Below are positions 17,311 to 25,718 of a DNA stretch of 64,000 nucleotides, in pieces. Below the pieces are notes generated by a model. The model did not search any database. It was not told the DNA's origin and saw nothing but the letters and a program-made list of their open reading frames with translations. The translations under genes and the position numbers were made by a program. Numbering within the stretch: the stretch's first letter is position 1; the number at the start of each line of letters is the position of its first letter. The DNA is from Nocardiopsis listeri NBRC 13360 (GTDB taxonomy: Bacteria; Actinomycetota; Actinomycetes; Streptosporangiales; Streptosporangiaceae): the NCBI RefSeq assembly GCF_001570765.1, contig NZ_BCSH01000032.1:32270-96269 (forward strand). The letters are read 5' to 3'.

Positions 17311-18616
17311 GGGCGGACTCCTCCGTCTCTGCTGCGGATACTGTGGCGATGAGGAATCCGATTACGAACGGTTTGAAGGCTATGACCGCTTGACGCGGAG
17401 ACTGAAAGCCGCGCCGCCCACACTCGGTGGTTATGTCGGTGGAATGCCAGATCCCGGCGAGCAGCCGCAGGCACTGATCTTCCGAGATATTTCTGAGACC
17501 GCGTCCCGGCCTGCGCCCGAGATACTCCCTCGACTCGGCGAGATAGCCTGCCACGGTGGAACGGTCTTCGGAGGATTCCTCACTCAACAGCAGCGCACTG
17601 TGTTCTGGATCGGATAGATCCGGTGTGGGGCGGATCAAGTGTGTAATCCGGTCCCGACCCAATTCGGTCTTCAACCACACCGCCGCCGACTCTCCCAGCG
17701 TATAGATCACATGATCGCGCAGTCGGTCACCCGGATCACCCGCCGGACCAGGACAGAACCGATTCAGGTATTCCCACCAGATCCGAGGGAACCGCACGTT
17801 GAAAATCTGCTGGTAGGCGAGACGGCGGTGGAGGTCCTCGGTGAACGTGTTACGCCAGCGACGCTCGAACTCAGTACGCCAGTCGCGGCCGTCATCGACA
17901 AACGAGACTTTCGCGGATCTCGGTGATATACGCGATGGACTCCTGGAAGCGGCCTCGTTCGCCAGGACCCGCTCACGGGCGACATCAAGCGCTCGCAGAC
18001 AGTCCGCTCTCTTTTGGTCGAAGGCCGCAGGATCGGCGTTCGTGTGCGCGGCGAACCAACGAGCGAATCCATGCACCCCACCCTTTCTCGCGGCGTCGAT
18101 CACGAAACCTCGGGTGCGCTGGGGGTAGTACCGCCGCTCATATTCGAGTAATAGGCGATCGGCCGAACCGCGATCCAGGACCGTCTCGTGGACCGCACGC
18201 TCAAGAGCGGCGTGAATATTGACAAGAGGAATGCTCAGAGCTGACGTGGTGGAACCGGAACCGGCCTGTGCCACCGCCACTGCGTCGTCCCCGTCGAAGA
18301 TGCCTTCCTGGTACCACTTGTAGACCTCACCTACGCCGATCATGCCGAAAGATGATAGTTCGACAGCGCGCAACGCGCCGATACTGGCGGCCCCGATGAC
18401 GCCGACACCCCGCGACATCGCATCCATGATCTCTTTGTGTCGTATGGCCAGGTGGTGATGGTAGAGACCATCCAAGATGACAACGAGATCACCGTCGGCC
18501 AGCGAAGATGAATAGAGATCACCGTGTTCCACAGGGGGTTTCACCAAGAAATTTGGAAATCGCTTCCCAATTACAGGTTCGGGGCACGAAGGCCCGACAT
18601 ACACATGGACATTCAT
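17303..18616 (-). CDS. TfuA-like protein, YcaO partner
   Basis: A 437-residue protein whose N-terminal half is a clear TfuA core: NVHVYVGPSCPE, DLVVILDGLYHHHLAIRHKEI, and GVGVIGAASIGALRAVEL followed by GEVYKWYQEG. TfuA proteins accompany YcaO in thioamide formation, and one has been shown to release sulfide from a thiocarboxylated ThiS-type carrier. The C-terminal half is less familiar. I prefer ATG 18616 (MNVHV), preceded by GGTGAGGGGC, over the upstream ATG 18646, because the domain begins right there. It lies 80 bases after the precursor stop and overlaps ycaO. Confidence 0.88.
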   Translation of the reverse strand: MNVHVYVGPSCPEPVIGKRFPNFLVKPPVEHGDLYSSSLADGDLVVILDGLYHHHLAIRHKEIMDAMSRGVGVIGAASIGALRAVELSSFGMIGVGEVYKWYQEGIFDGDDAVAVAQAGSGSTTSALSIPLVNIHAALERAVHETVLDRGSADRLLLEYERRYYPQRTRGFVIDAARKGGVHGFARWFAAHTNADPAAFDQKRADCLRALDVARERVLANEAASRSPSRISPRSAKVSFVDDGRDWRTEFERRWRNTFTEDLHRRLAYQQIFNVRFPRIWWEYLNRFCPGPAGDPGDRLRDHVIYTLGESAAVWLKTELGRDRITHLIRPTPDLSDPEHSALLLSEESSEDRSTVAGYLAESREYLGRRPGRGLRNISEDQCLRLLAGIWHSTDITTECGRRGFQSPRQAVIAFKPFVIGFLIATVSAAETEESARA

Positions 18617-18696
18617 GCCCCTCACCCGATTCTTCTCATGGGTCACAGACTCGATCCACCCGCGTGGGCGGACAAGCCAAAAAGACGGTCAGCCGT

Positions 18697-18831
18697 TCAG
18701 CAGTCCACGATCTCAGAGTCGGTGATCACCAGCGGCATGTCCCCGAAGAGCGCCTCGAAGTCATCCTTCGTGAGCTCCTCGGCGGCACTGACGACATCGC
18801 TTCGCTCTTCGGTCTTCGCCTGCTCGGACAT
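18697..18831 (-). CDS. Candidate RiPP precursor peptide with C-terminal Cys
   Basis: A 44-residue ORF, first in the island operon, with a strong ribosome-binding site (AAGGAG, then six bases, then ATG). The leader part is acidic and helical (for example SAAEELTKDDFEALFGDM). The hydrophobic tail (PLVITDSEIVDC) ends in the only Cys of the peptide. A short peptide immediately upstream of tfuA-ycaO is the normal place for a precursor. The C-terminal Cys recalls thioviridamide-type precursors, where that Cys is decarboxylated, but no Cys-decarboxylase gene is present here. The cleavage site is unknown; FGD/MPLV is one guess. I know no family for it. Confidence 0.8.
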   Translation of the reverse strand: MSEQAKTEERSDVVSAAEELTKDDFEALFGDMPLVITDSEIVDC

Positions 18832-18881
18832 TTTTTCTCCTTACGACTTCCTGGAATGTGAAACCTGCGCGCGCACATTTG

Positions 18882-18910
18882 ACACTAGCAACGCCACCTT
18901 TCCCCATCAA
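18882..18910 (-). promoter_or_regulatory. Candidate promoter of the precursor-tfuA-ycaO operon
   Basis: Reading leftward, TTGATG, a 17-base spacer and TAGTGT form plausible -35 and -10 boxes. Transcription would start about 45 bases before the precursor ATG. This is a pattern match only. Confidence 0.4.
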
Positions 18911-19182
18911 CAGGGTTCTCAAGGGTTTTCAGATTTCCGCACATGGAAGAAAAAGGGCATGCGAAGGAACCATGAAGCCGCCATCTCGGTCACGAAAACC
19001 CGAAGAGCACCTGAGCAGGTGAATGCCCGAGTGCCCACCCCTACACAACCCACAGAAATAACGCATCGGTCGACGCCGCACCGATCGACCCCACTCCGGA
19101 CAGCGATACTACGCACTGACAAATGGAGAACGGACACATTTATACACACGTACATCGAGCGGACTTCTGACTCCGCTGACCA

Positions 19183-19220
19183 ACCCTGCACCATCACTCA
19201 ATGCTTGTCAACGGTGACAA
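19183..19220 (-). promoter_or_regulatory. Second candidate promoter with overlapping palindrome
   Basis: Leftward TTGACA, 17 bases, then CAGGGT (close to the actinobacterial TAGRRT -10). The -35 box lies within the inverted repeat TTGTCA-ACGG-TGACAA (19205-19220), a reasonable operator for a regulator that is not encoded nearby. It would give a leader of about 340 bases before the precursor. Confidence 0.35.
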
Positions 19221-19679
19221 CAGGATATCCTTCCATCCTCTCTTGAATGTGGCGTCAACGTGGGAAGACATCAGGATTCACAGTCGAAGTGCAACCACTT
19301 CGGAAGCCGAACCGGTTCGATCTTTCAGCTTCGAAGTCCAGCAAACATGAATGACCGACAGCGGCCAAGGAGGGCCGACCTGGCCCGATGAGAAGTATTT
19401 TTCCAGGTTAACGGATAAAAGCGAACGATTCGAGACATGATTCAAGTCTTCACGATCAATGGCGAAGACTCGGTACCGAATCCTCTTGACTGTGCACCAC
19501 CTGTCTGATCAGAACCACCGACACCCCATCGACGAAAGCCAGCGCCCGTACCGACCAAGGAGAAGTCCCCGGTGCTCCGGGTACCTCCGAAGGCGATGGC
19601 GCGGACAGTTCCGGCGGTTGATGTGCACCCGGGGCCGAGTTGTTGGCGCGGAACACGACATCGGCGACCTCATCGCGAG

Positions 19680-19722
19680 CCGCCAACCCAGCAGACCCGA
19701 TACCGTTTTCCCAGGAGAACAC
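19680..19722 (+). repeat. Dispersed imperfect repeat, part 1 (right copy)
   Basis: This matches 4854-4896 at 37 of 43 positions in the same orientation, with CCGCCAACC at the start and TTTTCCCAGGAG in the core. Confidence 0.7.
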
Positions 19723-19734
19723 TCCGAATTATCG

Positions 19735-19811
19735 CGTCATATCGCGAGATCGAACGTCTCGCGCCGAATCAGATCCACATCCGGTGGTTGACGGGCGTCG
19801 CGACCGGGCAG
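19735..19811 (+). repeat. Dispersed imperfect repeat, part 2 (right copy)
   Basis: This matches 4997-5073 at 58 of 77 positions with no gap. Here it lies just upstream of the DUF2267 gene, so it may be the older 5' region of this gene, duplicated near ctaD, or the reverse. Confidence 0.7.
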
Positions 19812-19839
19812 GGCGGCCGACAGCAACGGAGGAACATTC

Positions 19840-20256
19840 GTGGTTCGAACCGAAGCGAGGTATGCCATGCGTGACGACGAGTTCCTGGCCCGGGTGCGTG
19901 AGCTCGGGGAGTACGAGGATCAGCGGGAGGCCGAGGAGGTGACGACGGCGGTCCTGTCCGTCCTGGCCACGCGTCTTCCCGGCGACACCGCGGAGAAGCT
20001 GGCCGCACAACTGCCCGAACCGCTGCGCGAGGGTTTCCGGGAGGCCGCACAACCCGAGGCCGAGGCCTTCGGTGTCGAGGAGTTCCACCGGAGGGTGGCC
20101 GAACTGGTCGGTGGGCGCGCCCTGACCGCGGAGCAGGACTCGGGGGCCGTCCTGACGACCGTGGCCGAGGCGGTCTCCGGCGGCGAGCTGAACCAGCTCC
20201 TGAGCCACCTGCCGTCCGCTTACGCCACGATGTTCGGCAAGCCCGAACTCGCCTGA
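19840..20256 (+). CDS. DUF2267 protein
   Basis: A small (about 130-138 residue) all-helical DUF2267 protein with the repeating pattern ATRLPGDTAEKLAAQLPEPLREGF and VAEAVSGGELNQLLSHLPSAY. The function of the family is unknown. GTG 19840 has the better ribosome-binding site (GGAGG seven bases upstream); ATG 19867 (MRDDEFLARV) fits the usual family N-terminus and is a real alternative. DUF2267 genes are often next to stress and formate dehydrogenase genes, and here fdhA follows after 186 bases. Confidence 0.8.
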   Translation: MVRTEARYAMRDDEFLARVRELGEYEDQREAEEVTTAVLSVLATRLPGDTAEKLAAQLPEPLREGFREAAQPEAEAFGVEEFHRRVAELVGGRALTAEQDSGAVLTTVAEAVSGGELNQLLSHLPSAYATMFGKPELA

Positions 20257-20442
20257 GGCGGGCGGGCGCACGCGGGCGCCCACGGCGGACGTGCCCGGGT
20301 GCCGACATGGTCGTGGTTCGGTCAAGTCCCGGCGTTGTCCCGTGCACGTCCCCATGTTCGTGTCCCACGGTGGAGGACCGTGCCCCGGTGTCGAACCGGG
20401 GCCCGGAACGTGTCGAGGGCCCGCGGGTCCGGGAGGTTTTCC

Positions 20443-23400
20443 ATGAGCGTGTGGACATGGCTCGGTTCGTGGCCGGTGCTGCGGCAGGTCACCGGTGAGG
20501 ACCGAATGGGACTGGGATCGGCCGCCAGGTCCGAGCGCAGCGAACGGCTGCGTCCGCGTACCGCGGAGGCCGATCGGGTGGTCAAGTCGGTCTGCCCCTA
20601 CTGCGCGGTGGGCTGTGGACAGAACGTCTACGTCCGTGACGAGAAGGTCGTCCAGATCGAAGGGGACCCCGACTCCCCCATCAGTCGGGGCCGTCTGTGT
20701 CCCAAGGGTTCGGCGAGTCTGCAGCTGACGACCGGCCCGTCCCGGCGGGACAAGGTCCTGTACCGCCCTCCGCACGGCACCGACTGGGAGGAATTGGACC
20801 TGGACACCGCCATGCGGATGGTGGCGGACCGGGTGGTGCGCACCCGCGAGGAGACCTGGGAGGAGGAATACGAGGGCCGGCGCGTGGCCCGCACCCTGGG
20901 TATCGCCAGTCTGGGCGGGGCGACGCTGGACAATGAGGAGAACTACCTCATCAAGAAGCTCTTCACCGCCCTGGGCGTGATCCAGGTGGAGAACCAGGCC
21001 CGTGTGTGCCACAGCTCGACGGTCGCGGGTCTGGGAACCTCCTTCGGTCGGGGCGGGGCGACCATGTTCCTACAGGACCTGCAGAACTCCGACTGCATCG
21101 TGATCGAGGGATCCAACTTCGCCGAGGCCCACCCGGTGGGTTTCCAGTGGGTGATGGAGGCCAAGGCGCGCGGAGCCGTCGTCATCCACGTCGACCCCCG
21201 GTTCAGCCGCACCAGTGCCCTGGCCGACCTGCACGTACCCATCCGCGCCGGCACCGACATCGCGTTCCTGGGCGCGATCATCAACCACGTGCTCACCGAG
21301 GAGAAGTACTTCCACGACTACGTGCTGGAGTACACCAACGCGGCGACCATCGTCGGCGAGGACTTCCGTGACACCGAGGACCTGGACGGGCTGTTCTCCG
21401 GTTTCTCGGGCGAGGATCGTTCCTACGACGTCACCTCGTGGAGCTACGACGGCACGGAGGTGGCCGCTGCCTCGGGCGACCGTGGTCAGCTGTACCGAAG
21501 CCAGGGGGACCCGCATCCGAGCACCCGGCACTCGGGACGTCCGGAGCAGCACGGTTCGGGTGGGGCCGTGATCCGGAATCCGCCCAGGGTGGACCGTACG
21601 CTCACGGATCCGCGCACCGTGTTCCAGGTCCTCAAACGCCACTACTCGCGGTACACGCCCGAATTGGTCGAGGAGGTGTGCGGTATTCCGCGGGACGTGT
21701 TCGAGCGGGTGTGCGAACACCTCACGAGCAACTCCGGCCCCGACCGCACCAGCGCGTTCTGCTACGCCGTGGGCTGGACCCAGCACACGGTGGGCTCCCA
21801 GTACATCCGTACCGCGTCCATCCTCCAACTGCTGCTCGGCAACATCGGTCGTCCGGGCGGCGGAATCCAGGCGTTGCGCGGTCACGCCAGCATCCAGGGG
21901 TCCAGCGACGTGCCGACCCTGTTCGACCTCTTGCCCGGTTACCTGCCCATGCCGCACATGCAGGAAGAGCAAGACCTGGAGGGGTACGTCAAGGCCGCCG
22001 GAGAACCGCTCAAGGGCTTCTGGTCGAACATGGACGCCTACACGGTCAGCCTGCTCAAGGCCTGGTGGGGTGAGCACGCCACCGTCGAGAACGACTTCCT
22101 CTTCGATTACCTGCCCCGCCTCAGCGGATCGCACAGTACCTACGACACGGTCATGGCCCAGATCGACGGTGTCTGCAAGGGCTACTTCCTCATGGGCGAG
22201 AACCCGACCGTGGGTTCGGCCAACAGTCGGGCCCAGCGGTTCGGGATGGCCGAACTGGACTGGCTGGTGGTGCGCGACTTCTCACTGATCGAGAGCGCCA
22301 CCTGGTGGAAGGACGGCCCCGAGATCGAGTCCGGGGAGATGCGCACCGAGGACATCAGCACGGAGGTGTTCTTCTTCCCGGCGGCCGCGCACACGGAGAA
22401 GTCCGGCACCTTCACCAACACCAACCGCACCCTGCAGTGGCACGATCGTGCGGTGCAGCCCAGTGGTGACCGGCGCAGCGACCTGTGGTTCATGTACCAT
22501 CTGGGGCTCTTGCTCCGAGAACGGCTCCACGGCTCCGAGGACCCCAAGGACCGTCCACTCCTGGACCTGACCTGGGACTATCCGATGGAGGAGGGAGACG
22601 ATCCCAGCGCCGAGGCGGTCCTGCGCGAGATCAACGGCCACGACGCCCAGGGGCGTCCGCTGAGCATGTACACGCAATTGCGCGCGGACGGCTCCACCAG
22701 CTGTGGCTGCTGGATCTACTGCGGTGTCTTCAAGGACGGCGTCAACCAGGCCGCCCGCAAGAGACCGGGCCGGGAACAGGACTGGATCGCCGCCGAATGG
22801 GCCTGGTCCTGGCCGGACAACCGGCGAGTGCTCTACAACCGTGCCTCCGCCGACCCCGAGGGGCACCCGTGGAGCGAACGCAAGGCCCTGGTGTGGTGGG
22901 ACGAGGAGTCCGGGCGGTGGAGCGGCTACGACGTCGCCGACTTCGAACCCGACAAGGCACCCGGATACCGGCCGTCCGACGACGCCCGGGGCGTGGCGGC
23001 GCTCAGCGGCGTCGACCCGTTCATCATGCAGGCCGACGGTAAGGGGTGGTTGTACGCCCCGGCCGGGCTCAACGACGGCCCGATGCCCACGCACTACGAA
23101 CCTCAGGACACCCCGTTCACCAACCCGTTGTACGGGCACCAGCGCAACCCCACCCGCGTGCTGTACCCGCACGAGCTCAACCGCTACCACCCGGCGCCCG
23201 ACACTCCGGAGGCGTCGGTGTTCCCGTACGTGGTGACGACCTACCGGCTCACCGAGCACTTCACCGCCGGTGGGATGAGCCGGTGGACGCCCTACCTGTC
23301 CGAGCTGCAACCGGAGTTCTTCTGCGAGGTCGGCCCGGAACTGGCGGCCGAGGAGGGGTTGGAGCACGGCGGGTGGGCCACGATCGTCACCGCCCGCAAC

Positions 23401-23697
23401 GCCATCGAGGCCCGGGTACTGGTCACCGACCGTATGAAGCCGTTGCGGGTGCAGGGTCGAACCGTGCACCAGATCGGTCTGCCCTACCACTGGGGCCCCA
23501 ACGGGTACTCGACCGGCGACGCCGCCAACGAGCTCATGTCCATCTCGTTGGACCCCAACGTGCACATCCAGGAGGTCAAGGCACTGACCGCGCACATCCG
23601 GCCAGGTCGGCGTCCCCGGGGCCCGGAGCGGGTGGCCCTGGTCGAGGAGTACCGCGACAGGGCCCGCATCACCGAACGGACCGGAACGGAGGACTGA
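20443..23697 (+). CDS. Formate dehydrogenase molybdopterin subunit (Cys-type, FdnG-like)
   Basis: A 1084-residue molybdopterin oxidoreductase. The N-terminal [4Fe-4S] site is VCPYCAVGCGQ with the later RLCPKGSASLQ. The catalytic position, occupied by selenocysteine in FdnG, is a TGC cysteine here (NQARVCHSSTVAGLG). Downstream come FGRGGATMFLQDLQNSD, HVDPRFSRTSALAD and the C-terminal dinucleotide-binding domain. It should oxidise formate to CO2 with electrons passing to the iron-sulfur subunit. No twin-arginine signal is visible, so the enzyme probably faces the cytoplasm. ATG 20443 follows GGGAGGTTTTCC. It forms a tight operon with the next two genes. Confidence 0.93.
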   Translation: MSVWTWLGSWPVLRQVTGEDRMGLGSAARSERSERLRPRTAEADRVVKSVCPYCAVGCGQNVYVRDEKVVQIEGDPDSPISRGRLCPKGSASLQLTTGPSRRDKVLYRPPHGTDWEELDLDTAMRMVADRVVRTREETWEEEYEGRRVARTLGIASLGGATLDNEENYLIKKLFTALGVIQVENQARVCHSSTVAGLGTSFGRGGATMFLQDLQNSDCIVIEGSNFAEAHPVGFQWVMEAKARGAVVIHVDPRFSRTSALADLHVPIRAGTDIAFLGAIINHVLTEEKYFHDYVLEYTNAATIVGEDFRDTEDLDGLFSGFSGEDRSYDVTSWSYDGTEVAAASGDRGQLYRSQGDPHPSTRHSGRPEQHGSGGAVIRNPPRVDRTLTDPRTVFQVLKRHYSRYTPELVEEVCGIPRDVFERVCEHLTSNSGPDRTSAFCYAVGWTQHTVGSQYIRTASILQLLLGNIGRPGGGIQALRGHASIQGSSDVPTLFDLLPGYLPMPHMQEEQDLEGYVKAAGEPLKGFWSNMDAYTVSLLKAWWGEHATVENDFLFDYLPRLSGSHSTYDTVMAQIDGVCKGYFLMGENPTVGSANSRAQRFGMAELDWLVVRDFSLIESATWWKDGPEIESGEMRTEDISTEVFFFPAAAHTEKSGTFTNTNRTLQWHDRAVQPSGDRRSDLWFMYHLGLLLRERLHGSEDPKDRPLLDLTWDYPMEEGDDPSAEAVLREINGHDAQGRPLSMYTQLRADGSTSCGCWIYCGVFKDGVNQAARKRPGREQDWIAAEWAWSWPDNRRVLYNRASADPEGHPWSERKALVWWDEESGRWSGYDVADFEPDKAPGYRPSDDARGVAALSGVDPFIMQADGKGWLYAPAGLNDGPMPTHYEPQDTPFTNPLYGHQRNPTRVLYPHELNRYHPAPDTPEASVFPYVVTTYRLTEHFTAGGMSRWTPYLSELQPEFFCEVGPELAAEEGLEHGGWATIVTARNAIEARVLVTDRMKPLRVQGRTVHQIGLPYHWGPNGYSTGDAANELMSISLDPNVHIQEVKALTAHIRPGRRPRGPERVALVEEYRDRARITERTGTED

Positions 23698-24596
23698 TGA
23701 CGCAGGACGAGAGTCCCTCACGCAAGGGTTTCTTCACCGACACCAGCGTGTGCATCGGATGCAAGGCGTGCGAGGTGGCCTGCAAGGAATGGAACATGGT
23801 GCCCGAGGACGGGCTGGACTTCCTGGCGATGTCCTTCGACAACACTGGTCGGTTGAGCGCCGACACCTGGCGGCACGTGGCCTTCATCGAACAGCGTGAA
23901 CCCCTGGGGCACCAGGACTCGGGGGTGGGCCGCCCCGCGGGCGAGGGTCCCGGCCCGGTGAACCTGGGCATGCCCTCCTTCGGGCTGCCCGGTCAGCGCA
24001 CCGGGGAGCACGACGAAGCGGAGGGGGGCGACTTCCGCTGGCTGATGTCCTCGGACGTGTGCAAGCACTGCACGAGCGCCGCCTGCCTGGACGTGTGTCC
24101 CACCGGTGCGCTCTTTCGGACCGAGTTCGACACCGTGGTCGTGCAGGAGGACATCTGCAACGGATGCGGCTACTGCGTGCCCGCCTGCCCCTACGGGGTG
24201 ATCGACCGTCGCGAGGTCGACGGTCGGGCCTGGAAGTGCACCCTGTGCTACGACCGGCTCGGCGCGGGGATGGAACCGGCCTGCGCCAAGGCCTGCCCCA
24301 CCGACTCCATCCAGTTCGGCGACGTGGACGAGCTGCGCGAGCGCGCACGGAAGCGGGTCGAGGACCTGCACGAAGCGGGAGTGTCCTCGGCCCGGCTGTA
24401 CGGGGAGGATCCCGACAACGGGGTCGACGGTACCGGGGCCTTCTTCCTGCTGTTGGACGAACCCGAGGTGTACGGCCTGCCACCGGACCCGGTGGTGACC
24501 ACCCGGGACCTGCCATCGATGTGGCGCCACGCCGGGGCGGCGGCGCTGGTGCTGCTGGCGGGGGCGACCGCCGCGTTCGCGGGGAGGCGATCATGA
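23697..24596 (+). CDS. Formate dehydrogenase iron-sulfur subunit
   Basis: A 299-residue ferredoxin-like electron-transfer subunit with four Cys-rich motifs: CIGCKACEVACKEW, CKHCTSAACLDVCP, CNGCGYCVPACP and CTLCYDRLGAG...CAKACP, enough for four [4Fe-4S] clusters. A single hydrophobic helix near the C-terminus (AAALVLLAGATAAFAG) resembles that of FdnH. It carries electrons from the molybdenum subunit to the membrane subunit. Its ATG overlaps the fdhA stop by one base. Confidence 0.93.
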   Translation: MTQDESPSRKGFFTDTSVCIGCKACEVACKEWNMVPEDGLDFLAMSFDNTGRLSADTWRHVAFIEQREPLGHQDSGVGRPAGEGPGPVNLGMPSFGLPGQRTGEHDEAEGGDFRWLMSSDVCKHCTSAACLDVCPTGALFRTEFDTVVVQEDICNGCGYCVPACPYGVIDRREVDGRAWKCTLCYDRLGAGMEPACAKACPTDSIQFGDVDELRERARKRVEDLHEAGVSSARLYGEDPDNGVDGTGAFFLLLDEPEVYGLPPDPVVTTRDLPSMWRHAGAAALVLLAGATAAFAGRRS

Positions 24597-25663
24597 CCAA
24601 CCCCGACAAGACCGGAGAGGGCGCGGGTACGGCGGGCCGCGAGGCGATCACCGGCGCGACCGACGTGGTCTCCGCCGAACAACGCGAACGGCACAAGGAC
24701 CACCCTCGGCGCGGTAGGCGTGGCGGACGCGGCCGGGGCGAGGCCACCCGGGTACCCGACGCCGACTTCCGCTCCTACCACGGCAGGCCGGTGCTCAACC
24801 AGATCGTGTGGGAGGCCCGCGACATCGGCGGCTACCTCTTCCTGGGCGGGCTGGCCGGGGCCTCGTCCGTGCTCGCGGCGGGCGCCGAGCACACCGGCCG
24901 CCCAGAGCTGGCCCGACCGTTGAAGTACACGGCCCTGGCGGCCATCTCCGGTTCGACGGCGGCGCTCATCCACGACCTGGGGCGGCCCGAGCGCTTCCTC
25001 AACATGCTGCGGGTGTTCAAGCCGACCTCGCCGATGAGCATGGGTTCGTGGATCCTCATGGGGTACGGGCCGTTGGCCGGGGTGGCCGCGGTGACGGCCG
25101 CCACCGGATGGTTTCCCCGAATCGGACGCGCCGCCACGATCGGCGCCGCTCTGACGGGTCCACTCGTGGCCACCTACACGGCGCCGCTGATCTGCGACAC
25201 GGCCGTACCCGCCTGGCACGAGGGGTACCGGGAGATGCCCTTCGTGTTCGCTTCCTCGGCCGCCTCCGCGGCCGGAGGCATGGGCTTGATCGTCGCGCCC
25301 ACGGCACAGAGCCGTCCTGCCCGTCGGGTCGCGGTGGGTGGCGCCCTGATCGAGGTCGCGACGTCCACGTACATGGAACGCCGCATGGGGCTGGTGGGTG
25401 AACCCTACGAGCAGGGACGGGCCGGGAAGCTCACCCGCGCCGCCAAGGCCCTCACCCTGGCCGGGGCGGTCGGTGCCGTGCTGGGGCGCCGCAGCCGTGC
25501 GGTGTCGGCGGTCAGCGGAGCGGCGCTGCTCGCGGGTTCGGCGCTGACCCGGTTGGGGGTCTTCGAGGCCGGGGTACAGTCGGCCGCCGACCCCAAGTAC
25601 ACGGTCGTCCCACAGCGCCGCCGCTTGGAGGAACGCAAGAGGGCAGCGGCGAAGACCGGGTAG
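24593..25663 (+). CDS. NrfD-family membrane subunit of formate dehydrogenase
   Basis: A 356-residue polytopic protein. The first 70 residues are charged and disordered-looking (Arg/Gly-rich HPRRGRRGGRGRG), followed by about eight hydrophobic helices with NrfD/PsrC features such as GGYLFLGGLAGAS, HDLGRPERFLNMLRVF and SPMSMGSWIL. NrfD proteins pass electrons to quinone without heme. ATGA overlap with the iron-sulfur subunit shows coupling. It completes a membrane-bound formate:quinone oxidoreductase. Confidence 0.9.
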   Translation: MTNPDKTGEGAGTAGREAITGATDVVSAEQRERHKDHPRRGRRGGRGRGEATRVPDADFRSYHGRPVLNQIVWEARDIGGYLFLGGLAGASSVLAAGAEHTGRPELARPLKYTALAAISGSTAALIHDLGRPERFLNMLRVFKPTSPMSMGSWILMGYGPLAGVAAVTAATGWFPRIGRAATIGAALTGPLVATYTAPLICDTAVPAWHEGYREMPFVFASSAASAAGGMGLIVAPTAQSRPARRVAVGGALIEVATSTYMERRMGLVGEPYEQGRAGKLTRAAKALTLAGAVGAVLGRRSRAVSAVSGAALLAGSALTRLGVFEAGVQSAADPKYTVVPQRRRLEERKRAAAKTG

Positions 25664-25669
25664 ACCACT

Positions 25670-25706
25670 GCGCCCCCGCACCCTTCTCGAAAGGGTGCGG
25701 GGGCGC
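25670..25706. terminator. Strong bidirectional hairpin between convergent genes
   Basis: A perfect 16-bp stem (GCGCCCCCGCACCCTT with its complement) and loop CTCGA. It lies between the NrfD gene and the convergent ThDP-enzyme gene and can serve both. Confidence 0.8.
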
Positions 25707-25718
25707 TCCGGTCGGTGG

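Larger units (their letters stand above)
18832..19839. other. About 1 kb intergenic stretch upstream of the island operon; no gene seen
   Basis: Base composition is more A/T-rich than the surrounding genes and no reading frame shows protein-like composition or a convincing ribosome-binding site. The stretch holds two promoter candidates for the leftward operon and the right copy of the dispersed repeat. Confidence 0.6.

Noticed and set aside
18919..19197. 92-codon minus-strand frame between the precursor and the repeat
   Set aside because: No ribosome-binding site, unusual Cys/Val/Ser-rich composition with short DNA repeats (VDRCGVDRC), and its start lies upstream of the distal -10 box.
19456..19722. 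88-codon minus-strand frame (SWENGIG-like start, similar to one upstream of ctaD)
   Set aside because: The similarity of the two frames comes from the shared DNA repeat, not from codon-level conservation; differences are not concentrated at third positions.
20299..20442. N-terminal extension of the formate dehydrogenase frame
   Set aside because: The 48 extra codons are Arg/Trp/Pro-rich, not family-like, and the ATG at 20443 has a strong ribosome-binding site.
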